This document shows, one piece after another, positions 8,817 to 16,691 of a stretch of 61,366 bases of DNA. The notes under the pieces were generated by a model, which was not told the DNA's origin, searched no databases, and worked only from the letters and a program-made list of their open reading frames with translations. This DNA comes from an uncultured Schlesneria sp. (GTDB taxonomy: Bacteria; Planctomycetota; Planctomycetia; Planctomycetales; Planctomycetaceae): positions 1 through 61,366 of the forward strand of contig CAILLA010000093.1 in the NCBI GenBank assembly GCA_903834925.1. The letters are read 5' to 3'. Position 1 is the stretch's first letter, and each line of letters opens with the position of its first letter. Both the position numbers and the translations under genes were made by a program.

Positions 8817-8841
8817 CCAGCGTGCGCTGGTGGTTTTTTTT
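8817..8841 (+). terminator. Orphan intrinsic terminator
   Basis: CCAGCG, TG, CGCTGG, then TGG and eight T. It is well formed for plus-strand transcription, but no plus-strand gene precedes it for several hundred bases. It is either a leftover from a lost gene or it insulates the vapB remnant from upstream reading. Confidence 0.55.
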
Positions 8842-8846
8842 CAAAT

Positions 8847-8880
8847 GTGTGTAGACTCGTGTGTAGACTCGTGTGTAGGG
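8847..8880 (+). promoter_or_regulatory. 12-bp direct repeats before vapB, possible operator
   Basis: GTGTGTAGACTC occurs at 8847 and 8859 and a partial third copy (GTGTGTAG) starts at 8871, ending eight bases before the vapB ATG. Type II toxin-antitoxin operons are commonly autorepressed at repeats just upstream of the antitoxin gene, so this may be the old operator. Confidence 0.4.
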
Positions 8881-8888
8881 AGCAACAC

Positions 8889-9090
8889 ATGGCAACGAAT
8901 CTTTCAATCGATCCAGACCTTCTCGATAAAGCGCTTGAGGTGAGCGGCGAACGCACGAAAAAGGCCGCTGTGACATTGGCACTCCGGGAGTTCATCGCTC
9001 GACGAGAACAGCGGCGAGTCCTCGAGCTTGATGGGAAAACTCGATTGGGATGAGTCATATGACTACAAGGCCGAACGGTCGCGCAAATGA
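8889..9090 (+). pseudogene. vapB: vapB antitoxin with a +1 frameshift
   Basis: From ATG 8889 the frame gives MATNLSIDPDLLDKALEVSG and a following RTKKAAVTLALREFIARRE, a ribbon-helix-helix VapB antitoxin. It then reads LELDGKTRLG and stops at 9053. Removing one A from the AAAA run at 9036-9039 restores GKLDWDESYDYKAERSRK with a stop at 9088-9090, the normal VapB C-terminus that grips the VapC toxin. The DNA-binding half is intact and could still repress, while toxin neutralisation is lost. A sequencing error in the homopolymer is possible, but the adjoining vapC is also broken. Confidence 0.75.
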
Positions 9091-9190
9091 CTTTTTGACT
9101 CTGCTCACCACCGATCAAGATTTCTCGCACGCGGCAAAACATTGCAAGCTAAAGGTCTGGTCGCCAAAGTCTCGTGCCAAGCGCCGGTAA
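9089..9190 (+). pseudogene. vapC: vapC toxin remnant (C-terminal tail only)
   Basis: Reading from 9089 gives DFLTLLTTDQDFSHAAKHC, then KLKVWSPKSRAKRR and stop TAA at 9188. 'LLTTDxDFxHxAKxxxLKV' is the end of a PIN-domain VapC ribonuclease, with the last acidic residue of the active site. About 100 N-terminal residues are missing. It begins exactly at the restored vapB stop, so a deletion joined the end of vapB to the end of vapC. It cannot be an active toxin. Confidence 0.65.
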
Positions 9191-9233
9191 GCGGCTATAA
9201 TGCCGGAACTGCAATTCGTTCCGGGAGCGATGT

Positions 9234-9509
9234 ATGGACGCGATTGATGATTTGCGACTCGATCGAATCCGCGAGGCTGAGGATGACGAAGATTCGTGGA
9301 AAGAATGGTATCGTCTGACGCCGTTGCAACGATGGCACGAATCGATGAAATTGTGGCAATTCTGTCTGAACGTAAAGGGCTCCCTTGATCCCGAACCCGA
9401 TCATCAAAGTCCTTTCGACGCTTTCCTCCCGAGGGGTGCGGCACCTGCTTATGGGAGGACAGGCCTGCGTGTTCTACGGCGCGGCCGAGTTCAGCAGGGA
9501 TTGGTCTGA
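9234..9509 (+). pseudogene. Fused remains of a hypothetical/nucleotidyltransferase gene pair
   Basis: ATG 9234 has GGGAG upstream. The protein starts MDAIDDLRLDRIREAEDDED, then LTPLQRWHESMKLW and GSLDPEPDHQSPFDAF, which matches a small planctomycete protein that normally precedes a nucleotidyltransferase-like gene. From 9421 a different frame (+1) encodes RGVRHLLMGGQACVFYGAAE and FSRD (to 9501), the start of that second gene. The homology stops just where the catalytic acidic residues would come. So the first gene's end and the second gene's start are fused by deletion, and the second is cut short. Confidence 0.55.
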
Positions 9510-9627
9510 ACGGAGACGTGTCCAGCCACACATTGCGTTTCGGCAAAACAGACGGTTTTGACATTCGGTTGCGACGCTGGCAGCGTCGACCACTTAACCG
9601 AAACTGCCAGGATCGGACCCGAAAGGC

Positions 9628-10701
9628 TTACCGACGCGCAGGTTCTTTCCGGACGGGCTTTGAACGGTGCTCGCGAATGGCGTTTAGTGCCGTTTGGAAA
9701 TCGTCAGGAAGGGGGGCTTCGAACTCTAATCGTTTGCCTGTAACCGGATGGTCGAAGCCAAGTTTCAAGGCGTGAAGCGCCTGGCGACTGATCAGGACTT
9801 CGTCCTGGTCTTCAGGGACGTCGTCCAGCAGATCCGATCGTTTGAGCGTTGAATGGCCTTCATACAGCCGGTCGGCCACGATCGGGTGACCCAGATGGTG
9901 CATGTGGACTCGCAATTGATGGGTTCGTCCCGTTTGCGGGCAGAGGCGCACAAACGAAAAACCCTTGAAACGTTCAAGCACTTCGTAAAACGTGGCTGCG
10001 TGACGCGAGTTACCACCTTCGGGACAGACCATCATTCGTTCGCGGTTGCGGTTGCTCACGCGAACGTGCGTTTCGATATAATCTCGGTCAAACGAAATCT
10101 CGCCCCAGGTGATTGCGCGGTATTCCTTTTCGACGGTTCGTTCTTCGAACTGACGGCTGAGATGGTGGTGAACCTGATTATCCTTGGCGACGACCAGCAC
10201 TCCGCTCGTATCGCGGTCCAGTCGGTGGACGATCCCCGCTCGAAGTTTGCCGGCGACGTCACTCAGTTTATCGAAGTGAAACTGTAAGGCACCGGCGAGC
10301 GTTCCCAGATAGTTGCCACGTCCTGGATGGACGATCATGTTGGCCGCTTTGTTGATCACGATTAACGAATCGTCGTCGTAGAGGATATTGAGCGGGATAT
10401 CTTCTGCTGGAAGGGTTCGATCGGGTGTTTCTGGCAGGCGGAACTCGATGCAGTCGTTGACGCGCAGGCGTCGAGACATTTTTACGGGGAGTCCATTGAT
10501 CAGGACGCCGTTGTCTTCCAGAACACGTTGAAACGCGGCTCGACTGAAGTTTGGATAGAGTCGGACGAGGTAATGGTCAACTCGCCAGCCATGAGCTCGT
10601 GCTTCAATGATCAACTTGATGGGTTCGCCAGCAACTTCGGCCGGAACGTCTTCCGTCTGTTCAAGTTCTTCCGAATCGGGTTCGTATTCTGTGTCAGTCA
10701 T
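9628..10701 (-). CDS. rluD: RluA-family 23S rRNA pseudouridine synthase (RluD-like)
   Basis: 357 aa. An acidic N-terminal tail (1-25) leads to an S4 domain (about 30-95, FSRAAFQRVLEDNGVLING) and then the catalytic domain. The motif HRLDRDTSG (159-167) carries the catalytic Asp-162. RTHQLRVHM and the NKAANMIVHPG strand are also typical. S4 plus RluA organisation points to RluD, which isomerises uridines in helix 69 of 23S rRNA, but RluB-like or RluC-like specificity cannot be excluded. Length is normal. It stands alone, bounded downstream by the decayed gene strip. Confidence 0.88.
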   Translation of the reverse strand: MTDTEYEPDSEELEQTEDVPAEVAGEPIKLIIEARAHGWRVDHYLVRLYPNFSRAAFQRVLEDNGVLINGLPVKMSRRLRVNDCIEFRLPETPDRTLPAEDIPLNILYDDDSLIVINKAANMIVHPGRGNYLGTLAGALQFHFDKLSDVAGKLRAGIVHRLDRDTSGVLVVAKDNQVHHHLSRQFEERTVEKEYRAITWGEISFDRDYIETHVRVSNRNRERMMVCPEGGNSRHAATFYEVLERFKGFSFVRLCPQTGRTHQLRVHMHHLGHPIVADRLYEGHSTLKRSDLLDDVPEDQDEVLISRQALHALKLGFDHPVTGKRLEFEAPLPDDFQTALNAIREHRSKPVRKEPARR

Positions 10702-10775
10702 AATGTTCGAATTTCAGTAAGGTCGGTTCACGCCGACGTGAACGTTAGGGGCAAATCCGGCGTTCAAAACGTGCA

Positions 10776-10809
10776 GGAAGCCCGGCACTCGTTCGGTGTC
10801 CGGGCTTCC
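10776..10809. terminator. Strong GC-rich hairpin between two minus-strand genes
   Basis: GGAAGCCCGG and CCGGGCTTCC form ten matched pairs around a loop that can add CAC/GTG. It sits between the PepSY gene (ending at 10943) and the pseudouridine synthase start (10701), so it would be read as the end of the PepSY transcript. No clear T-run follows, so termination is likely but not certain. Confidence 0.5.
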
Positions 10810-10942
10810 CTGTGTGATTCGTCGCGAGCAGCCTGAGGCCGATAATCCTCGCTCGTTCAATCCACGAGTATAATGTTTTCTGGCAAACTTTTCATCTGAG
10901 GAGGCAGTCGAAATGGCGCACATGCCGCGTCGATCGAATGCC

Positions 10943-11623
10943 TCAGGGGATGCCGTAAAGAATAATCATAATCAGCATGACGATTCCGACGATGGCCGAA
11001 ATCAGTCCCGGGATCAACTTTCGACGGATGTAGAGCAACAACACAAATCCGGTAATGGCTGAAATTGTCATCAGTGCGGCAGACAAATCGATGACAAGTG
11101 ACCAGAGGTGGCCCGTATCGCGGCCCTTGTGCAAATCGTTGATCAGCGGCACGATCCCATGTTCGACCACGGTTAAATGGTATTCTCCCGTTTCGCGGTC
11201 GATGATTGCGTCAGCGGCGTATCCCGGACTTTTCCATGTCAAAGAACATTCGCCCTGATCCACGCGAACATCTGTCACCGTTCCTTTCAGTCGATGGTCA
11301 TGACGCAGGAATTCTGCAATCGCCAGCCGGTCGACATCGCGATCCGGGTCGGCCGAATCGATGGCCACCCAGTTTGAGTTAATGGTTCCTTCGAAATCGT
11401 GATGTCGGTCCGTCGACAACCCAAACCAGTCGGGATGGTTCAACGTGATTCCAGTGACACTGAAGAACACAATCGTGCCGAATCCCAGCATCGACAGGTA
11501 AATATGTAACCAGCGACAAATGACAGCAACTTGTTGCCATAACCGGCGTTTCGATCCCGGTGCCGGTCTCGAACGAATCTCCCGTTCAGTTTTTGCCGGC
11601 GGGGGGGGACTGTCGGTATTCAA
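10943..11623 (-). CDS. PepSY-type membrane protein
   Basis: 226 aa. One hydrophobic segment at about 42-62 (LHIYLSMLGFGTIVFFSVTG) followed by TLNHPDWFG, the typical opening of PepSY-associated membrane proteins. An outside domain of about 115 residues comes next, then two further membrane segments near the C-terminus. Such proteins are often found with iron uptake or flavin-based electron transfer. It overlaps the ApbE-DUF2271 gene by 38 bases and no later Met gives a sensible start, so the two must be translated together. The pair suggests a periplasmic redox module. Confidence 0.8.
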   Translation of the reverse strand: MNTDSPPPPAKTEREIRSRPAPGSKRRLWQQVAVICRWLHIYLSMLGFGTIVFFSVTGITLNHPDWFGLSTDRHHDFEGTINSNWVAIDSADPDRDVDRLAIAEFLRHDHRLKGTVTDVRVDQGECSLTWKSPGYAADAIIDRETGEYHLTVVEHGIVPLINDLHKGRDTGHLWSLVIDLSAALMTISAITGFVLLLYIRRKLIPGLISAIVGIVMLIMIILYGIP

Positions 11624-13103
11624 TCTTGGCAGCCTTTATTTCAACATTGCTATCGAATTCTTCTGTGAATGGCTTATTGCCAATCGTCACCTTCTTACGC
11701 AGCAACTGATAAGTTCCATGCTCACGCGCCGACTCGATGTACAAAGTATACTCACCTGGGGCCACAAGCTTTCCGGTATTGTCTTTCCCGTTCCAGACCA
11801 ACGAATATTTTCCAGGCTTGCGAGTTGCTTCCGAGACAAGTTCGACGAGATCCGTTTCTTCCGCCTGCTTGCGAACGCGGTCGCTGCGATACCAGCGTTT
11901 CAAATCCGGAATCCAGCGAGGACCCTTACCTGTTGATTGGACCCACAAAACCAGCGTTTTGACGGGGTACCCATCACTATTTTCAACCCATACCGCGACA
12001 TAGGGTCGCCGGTAACGTCGTCCTTCTGCCGCCTGATTGATTTCGAGGTCGACCGCTAGCTCAAATCCGCCGTTCCACGGCTCGGTTTTTTCGTCGTCAC
12101 CACAAAGCTCAGACGATGGCTCCGAGTGCGATAAGCCTGCCCAGCCTGGACTTGGGTGACGCTTTCCTTCCCGATCAACGAGAAAACATTCGACATTGTC
12201 CAGTGAAGCAACTAATTCGAGACTTTGCTCAACTGGCAGCACAGAACAGGCGGTTGCCAGAACGTCGGCCATCTCGGCAGTGGATGCTACGACGGTGGCG
12301 CTCAGCACGTGATCGACAGGTCGCCCGCTTCGTGGATCGATCAGATGAGAATACCGCTTTCCTTCGATCGTAAATCCCCGGTAAGCTCCGCTGCTGGTTG
12401 CCACCGCTCGGTTTGCGATTTCAAACTGTTCAATGATGGCCCCTCCCGTCAGCTCCGGACGCGGGGAGGGAATGGATACCGTATGCGATACATCACCGAG
12501 GCATCGAATATCTCCACCGATGGCAACGGAAATGGCATCAACACCAGGCACTTCCATCGCCACCAGACTGGCGGCATCAACGATCGCACCTTTGGCAATC
12601 GCATTGAATGTCACTGGATAATCAGTTTTCGGTTCGACTTCGGTTTCGTTCCATTTCCATGGCGCTTCTCGAAGCTTCAGTACCGCCGCGTCTAATTCCA
12701 ATTGGTTCGGCAAACATTTCGCCATTTCAGCGGCACGCCAGATCCTTGAGATACGTTCGACTCCCGGATGGAACGTTCCATTGGTTCGCTCGCGCCACTG
12801 ATCGCATGATCGCAATAGATGGGATAACTCGGGCGACAGTTTTTGAAAGCGTCCAGCGGATTGCCAGCGACTAAACTCACTGGTGGAATCGTATGTACTG
12901 ACAATAAGTGCCATCCGGTCGATTTCTGCCAGTACAGCCTCTTCGGCCCGTGCAGCGACTTTTTCGGACCCGGACCAGACCCGAATTTCGAGTGACGTTC
13001 CGAGAACATTTTCGTAGTGCGTCACATACGGTTCGCCGCCATATACAGGCGAGACGAAACTCCAGGTAACGAAAAGCAACACAGCAAGTTTGATTTCATT
13101 CAT
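11586..13103 (-). CDS. apbE: FAD:protein FMN transferase (ApbE) fused to DUF2271
   Basis: 505 aa with an N-terminal signal peptide (about 1-22). Residues 25-320 are ApbE: VTFNAIAKGAIVDAAS, IGGDIRCLGD, HLIDPRSGRPV and the metal-binding TAEMADVLATACSV. ApbE attaches FMN to Thr/Ser of exported target proteins. From about 340 to the end a DUF2271 domain follows (FELAVDLEI, YVAVWVEN, RWYRSDR, KPGKYSLVWNGKDNTG, ESAREHGTYQ). The two domains are normally separate neighbouring genes, so the fusion confirms they act together. No protein with a recognisable flavinylation motif lies nearby; the PepSY gene overlaps downstream. Confidence 0.9.
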   Translation of the reverse strand: MNEIKLAVLLFVTWSFVSPVYGGEPYVTHYENVLGTSLEIRVWSGSEKVAARAEEAVLAEIDRMALIVSTYDSTSEFSRWQSAGRFQKLSPELSHLLRSCDQWRERTNGTFHPGVERISRIWRAAEMAKCLPNQLELDAAVLKLREAPWKWNETEVEPKTDYPVTFNAIAKGAIVDAASLVAMEVPGVDAISVAIGGDIRCLGDVSHTVSIPSPRPELTGGAIIEQFEIANRAVATSSGAYRGFTIEGKRYSHLIDPRSGRPVDHVLSATVVASTAEMADVLATACSVLPVEQSLELVASLDNVECFLVDREGKRHPSPGWAGLSHSEPSSELCGDDEKTEPWNGGFELAVDLEINQAAEGRRYRRPYVAVWVENSDGYPVKTLVLWVQSTGKGPRWIPDLKRWYRSDRVRKQAEETDLVELVSEATRKPGKYSLVWNGKDNTGKLVAPGEYTLYIESAREHGTYQLLRKKVTIGNKPFTEEFDSNVEIKAAKIEYRQSPPAGKN

Positions 13104-13449
13104 ACAGCCGTTGCCCTGTGTCGAAGAGTTGATTCATGCCCTTCGGGATCGCGGTCACGGATTTGACCAAATTGGCGATCTCGAACGATTGAATTCTACG
13201 ATTCGTCCCGCCAGAAACAATCGAGCGATGCCAATTGCCATTCGGGGATACGTAACGAGACCTCAGAGCCGCTTCATAAAGATTGAAGCGTATCTCGTTT
13301 CAAAGAGCGGTTGTTGCCCCGCAGATTGTCTGTCGCAAATTTGAGTTGCAGAATCGTGCGTCATCAACTTTTCAATTGAGACGTGCGTAACCCACAAGCT
13401 TGTGGGTTTGCTCGGCCAATGGCATCAGGAGAATTCGCCATGAAAAGTA
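13104..13449. other. 346-bp gene-free region with a 20-bp perfect palindrome
   Basis: No gene supported. It holds the region upstream of the ApbE gene and downstream of the gene at 13450. A perfect palindrome, AACCCACAAGCTTGTGGGTT, lies at 13389-13408 and could fold into a compact hairpin at the end of the upstream minus-strand transcript, though no T-run follows on that strand. Confidence 0.6.
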
Positions 13450-14337
13450 CTAGTTCTTCTCAGCGGGTTTTTCGCTTCCCTCAGTTCCCTCTTTCTCAGA
13501 AGGTTTTTCCCCTTCTTCTGGTTTAGCCGGTTCGCTGGGCTTTTCAGGAGTCTCTGCTGGCGTTTCTGGCTTTTCAGTTGATTCTGCCGGGATTGCCGAC
13601 TTCTCTTCAACGGCTTTTTTCTTGCCGCCAGGGGTCTTCTCGATCAGAAAATCGTCCGGGTCTTCTTTTGGCTCCGCAGGTTGGCCAGATTCATCGTTCT
13701 TGAAATCCCGAGGGCGAGCTTCCGGCGGCTTGGGGTTCTCTTTACTGAACCAGGCGTAGAACTCTTTAGCTCCATCCTTTTTCAAGGTCGAAATTCGATC
13801 ATCAGCCACGACTTTGAAAATGGTTTCAGGAAACTCCGTGACCAGTCGTTGATACGCTTCGATGACTTTTGAAGTGTTACCGTCATTGGCGGACTCCAGG
13901 CACAGGGCCAAGCCCCAGAGTGACCGTTCACGAATCATCGGATCGGTCTTGTCCTGCAATAACGCTTCAAAGCCTTCGCGTGCGGCCTTGATATCCGTTC
14001 TCGCAACCTCTCGATTGGAAAACATTAATGGCATGCCGGTTTTCAGGTTGGTCTCGGCGACAATCAGTTGTGCCCACTGTGCGGGGGGCTTTCCCTTAAA
14101 CTTGTCAATGACCGTACCGAACTCTTCCAGATTCTGAGCCGTATCGAGCAGAGTCCAACCTTCGGCACTCTCTGATTCGACGGTTCGCGTGAAAAAGTAA
14201 ATCAGCCCGCCCAATGCCAATGCGGCACCGATCAGGCCAATGAGTAGACCGAGGTGACGCTCGAAAAAACCAACGGTTCTTTCGATCTCAACACCGAGAT
14301 CGTTAGTCAGAAGTTGATGTCGCTCTTCACTTTTCAT
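13450..14337 (-). CDS. Single-pass membrane protein with TPR-like domain and acidic tail
   Basis: 295 aa. Residues 1-27 are cytoplasmic, 28-50 are a membrane helix (LLIGLIGAALALGGLIYFF), and 60-205 are helical repeats resembling the YfgM/TolA-associated TPR family (TDIKAAREGFEALL, SLWGLALCLESAN, VIEAYQRLVTEFPET). The last 90 residues are low-complexity Lys/Glu/Pro repeats (EKPSEPAKPEEGEKPSEK). YfgM-like proteins work with periplasmic chaperones or secretion; that role is inferred only. It has no operon partner: the next gene starts on the other strand. Confidence 0.65.
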   Translation of the reverse strand: MKSEERHQLLTNDLGVEIERTVGFFERHLGLLIGLIGAALALGGLIYFFTRTVESESAEGWTLLDTAQNLEEFGTVIDKFKGKPPAQWAQLIVAETNLKTGMPLMFSNREVARTDIKAAREGFEALLQDKTDPMIRERSLWGLALCLESANDGNTSKVIEAYQRLVTEFPETIFKVVADDRISTLKKDGAKEFYAWFSKENPKPPEARPRDFKNDESGQPAEPKEDPDDFLIEKTPGGKKKAVEEKSAIPAESTEKPETPAETPEKPSEPAKPEEGEKPSEKEGTEGSEKPAEKN

Positions 14338-14528
14338 GCTGAGACTTCATTCGAAAGACAAGCCATCCTGGACGCAAGAAAGCGAGTGTAGGTCGACCCG
14401 GAAAGAGCGTCAAGGAAGGTATTCATTGTACCTCTTCGGATTAATCTCTACCTTTTCCACGTCGGCGACGACATAAATGGTTCGATTCCGAGACTCGCCA
14501 CCATAGAACTCACAGAAAGTATCGCTCA

Positions 14529-15602
14529 ATGTTCATCTTTGATGCTCATCTCGACATGGCGTGGAATGCACTGGAGTGGAACCGCGACTTGATGTTGCCC
14601 GTGTCGAAAATTCGCGAATTCGAGCAGCATTTCGACAAAATCATCCCCGGTCCATGCACCGTTTCATGGGATGAAATGCGCCGGGGACGTGTGGGACTGA
14701 TGATCGTGACGCTTCTGCCGCGATTTCACCGAAAGGATAAACCGCTGACGTTTCCGCAATCGCGGGAAACGGCTTATGCGATGTCGCAAGGTCAGTTGGC
14801 CTATTATCGAGCGATGACGGCCAAAGGTGTCCTGCGTGAGATTCCCGATAAGGCGGCTCTCGACAAACACGTCGCCGAATGGCAGGCACTTCCACCCGGT
14901 GCTCCGGAGTTCGGCAAGCCTCCTTTGGGCTTTATTCTCAGTATGGAAGGAAGTCCGCCAATCCTCTATCCCGAACAGATCAGCGACTGGTACGCCGCCG
15001 GGTTACGCCTGCTGGGACCTGCCCATTATGGTCCCAGTCCCTATTGCTTTGGGACGGGGAGCGAGGGCGGTTTTAACGATGACGGCAAACGGTTGCTCAA
15101 AGAGATGGACAAGGTCGGCATGCTTCTGGATGTCACGCACCTCGCCGATCAGTCGTTCTGGGACGCCATGGAGATTTATCAGAGTCCATGCATCGCCAGT
15201 CACCATAATTGTCGAACACTCGTCCCGGCAGATCGGCAATTGAACGATGACCAGATCAAAGAACTGATTCGACGCGGTTCGGTGATTGGTGCGGCATTCG
15301 ACAACTGGATGATCAGGCCGGGCTGGAAGATTGGGGTTTCCGATCCGTCAACGGTGAAGCTCGACCACATCATCGACCACATCGACCATATTTGTCAGTT
15401 GGCTGGCAACGCAAAGCATTGCGGACTTGGCACCGATCTCGATGGCGGGTTTGGAAAAGAACAATCCCCTTCGGATCTCGACACAATCGCCGATCTTGGC
15501 CGAATGGGAGAACTGCTGTCCAAACGGGGGTATTCGCCCATCGACGTTGAAGGAATCATGTGGCGCAACTTTGTCGAATTCTTCCAGCGCGCGTGGGGTT
15601 AA
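14529..15602 (+). CDS. Membrane dipeptidase-like metallohydrolase (peptidase M19)
   Basis: 357 aa. The zinc-binding H7-x-D9 of FDAHLDMA opens the protein. Further M19 markers are the Glu of LSMEGSPP, MLLDVTHLAD, SHHNCRTLVPADRQLND and GLGTDLDGGFG. The renal-dipeptidase family cleaves dipeptides, including D-containing ones, with two zinc ions in a TIM barrel. There is no signal peptide, so it should be cytoplasmic. Length is normal. The neighbour downstream begins 70 bp on, so cotranscription is possible. Confidence 0.88.
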   Translation: MFIFDAHLDMAWNALEWNRDLMLPVSKIREFEQHFDKIIPGPCTVSWDEMRRGRVGLMIVTLLPRFHRKDKPLTFPQSRETAYAMSQGQLAYYRAMTAKGVLREIPDKAALDKHVAEWQALPPGAPEFGKPPLGFILSMEGSPPILYPEQISDWYAAGLRLLGPAHYGPSPYCFGTGSEGGFNDDGKRLLKEMDKVGMLLDVTHLADQSFWDAMEIYQSPCIASHHNCRTLVPADRQLNDDQIKELIRRGSVIGAAFDNWMIRPGWKIGVSDPSTVKLDHIIDHIDHICQLAGNAKHCGLGTDLDGGFGKEQSPSDLDTIADLGRMGELLSKRGYSPIDVEGIMWRNFVEFFQRAWG

Positions 15603-15672
15603 AACTGCCGTAACGCGTCTGACTTACTACAATTCCGCGAGTGTTTCCTGACCTGATCCAAGGATTGACATC

Positions 15673-16668
15673 ATGATTCGATTGTTCCTTGCGCTGTTCG
15701 CACTCGTAAGTCTCTGTCAGCAACAGATCCAAGCACAAGAAAAGCCGTTTGTCCCGGACGACGGATTCGTGTCGATGTTCGACGGCAAGTCACTGGCGGG
15801 TTGGACGGGATCGCTCGCCGGTTATGCGGTCGAAAACGGAAACCTGGTTTGTGTCGCGGGGGGCAAAGGAAATTTGCTGACCGAAAAAGAGTTCACCGAC
15901 TTCGTGATGAAGTTTGAATTCAAACTGACAGACGGTGCCAATAACGGGCTGGGAATTCGTTGTCCTAAACTCGCTGAAGGAAATCTGCACCTTGAGGGAA
16001 TTGAGTTACAGATTCTGGATGACACGGCTGAAAAGTACAAAGAGTTGAAGCCATATCAGTACCATGGGTCGGCTTATGGACTGATCGCTTCCAAACAGGG
16101 TTCGCTGAAGCCATTGGGCGAGTGGAATCAGCAGGAAGTGACCGTCAAGGGGCGAAATATCAAAGTTGCCTTGAATGGGACCACAATCGTCGATGCGAAT
16201 TTCGATGACGCGACAAAATCAGGAACCCTGGACGGACAACTGCATCCTGGCCTGGCACGAACGAAGGGGCATCTCGCGCTTCTGGGGCATGGTGACCGGG
16301 TAGACTTCCGACATTTGCAAGTCAAAGATCTGCAACAACTGACGCACACCAGTGATTCCCTCGAAACGGTGAAGAAAAACTTGAGCGACAAGAGTGCCGT
16401 TCTGGTCGACGTACGAGAACTGGCCGAATGGAATGAAGCTCACGTCTCGGGAGCGATTTCTCTACCGATCAGTTCGATACAAAAAGGGCTGGATGCCAGC
16501 GCGTTATTAAAGATTGTGCCGAAAGACAAGATCATCTATACGCACTGTCGAGCCGGTCGTCGGGCATTAGCCGCTGCGGAAGAGCTTTCGAAGCAAGGCT
16601 ATGACGTCAGACCATTGAAGCCCGGAATTCAAGAACTGCTCGACGCGGGATTTCCTAAAGCCAAATGA
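15673..16668 (+). CDS. Exported DUF1080 protein fused to a rhodanese domain
   Basis: 331 aa. Signal peptide 1-22. Residues 28-218 are DUF1080, a concanavalin-like fold linked to glycoside or keto-disaccharide processing in planctomycetes (FVSMFDGKSLAGWTG, FEFKLTDGANNGLGIRCP, GIELQILDD, YQYHGSAYGL). Residues 228-331 are rhodanese: AVLVDVRELAEWNEAHVSGA, then IIYTHCRAGRRA with Cys-292 as the catalytic cysteine of the CRAGRR loop. Both active parts look intact. The combination of sugar-related and sulfur-transferase domains in one exported protein is odd. It overlaps a possible start of the next gene and is likely cotranscribed with it. Confidence 0.85.
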   Translation: MIRLFLALFALVSLCQQQIQAQEKPFVPDDGFVSMFDGKSLAGWTGSLAGYAVENGNLVCVAGGKGNLLTEKEFTDFVMKFEFKLTDGANNGLGIRCPKLAEGNLHLEGIELQILDDTAEKYKELKPYQYHGSAYGLIASKQGSLKPLGEWNQQEVTVKGRNIKVALNGTTIVDANFDDATKSGTLDGQLHPGLARTKGHLALLGHGDRVDFRHLQVKDLQQLTHTSDSLETVKKNLSDKSAVLVDVRELAEWNEAHVSGAISLPISSIQKGLDASALLKIVPKDKIIYTHCRAGRRALAAAEELSKQGYDVRPLKPGIQELLDAGFPKAK

Positions 16669-16691
16669 CCATACCGAACGGGAAGGAACTC

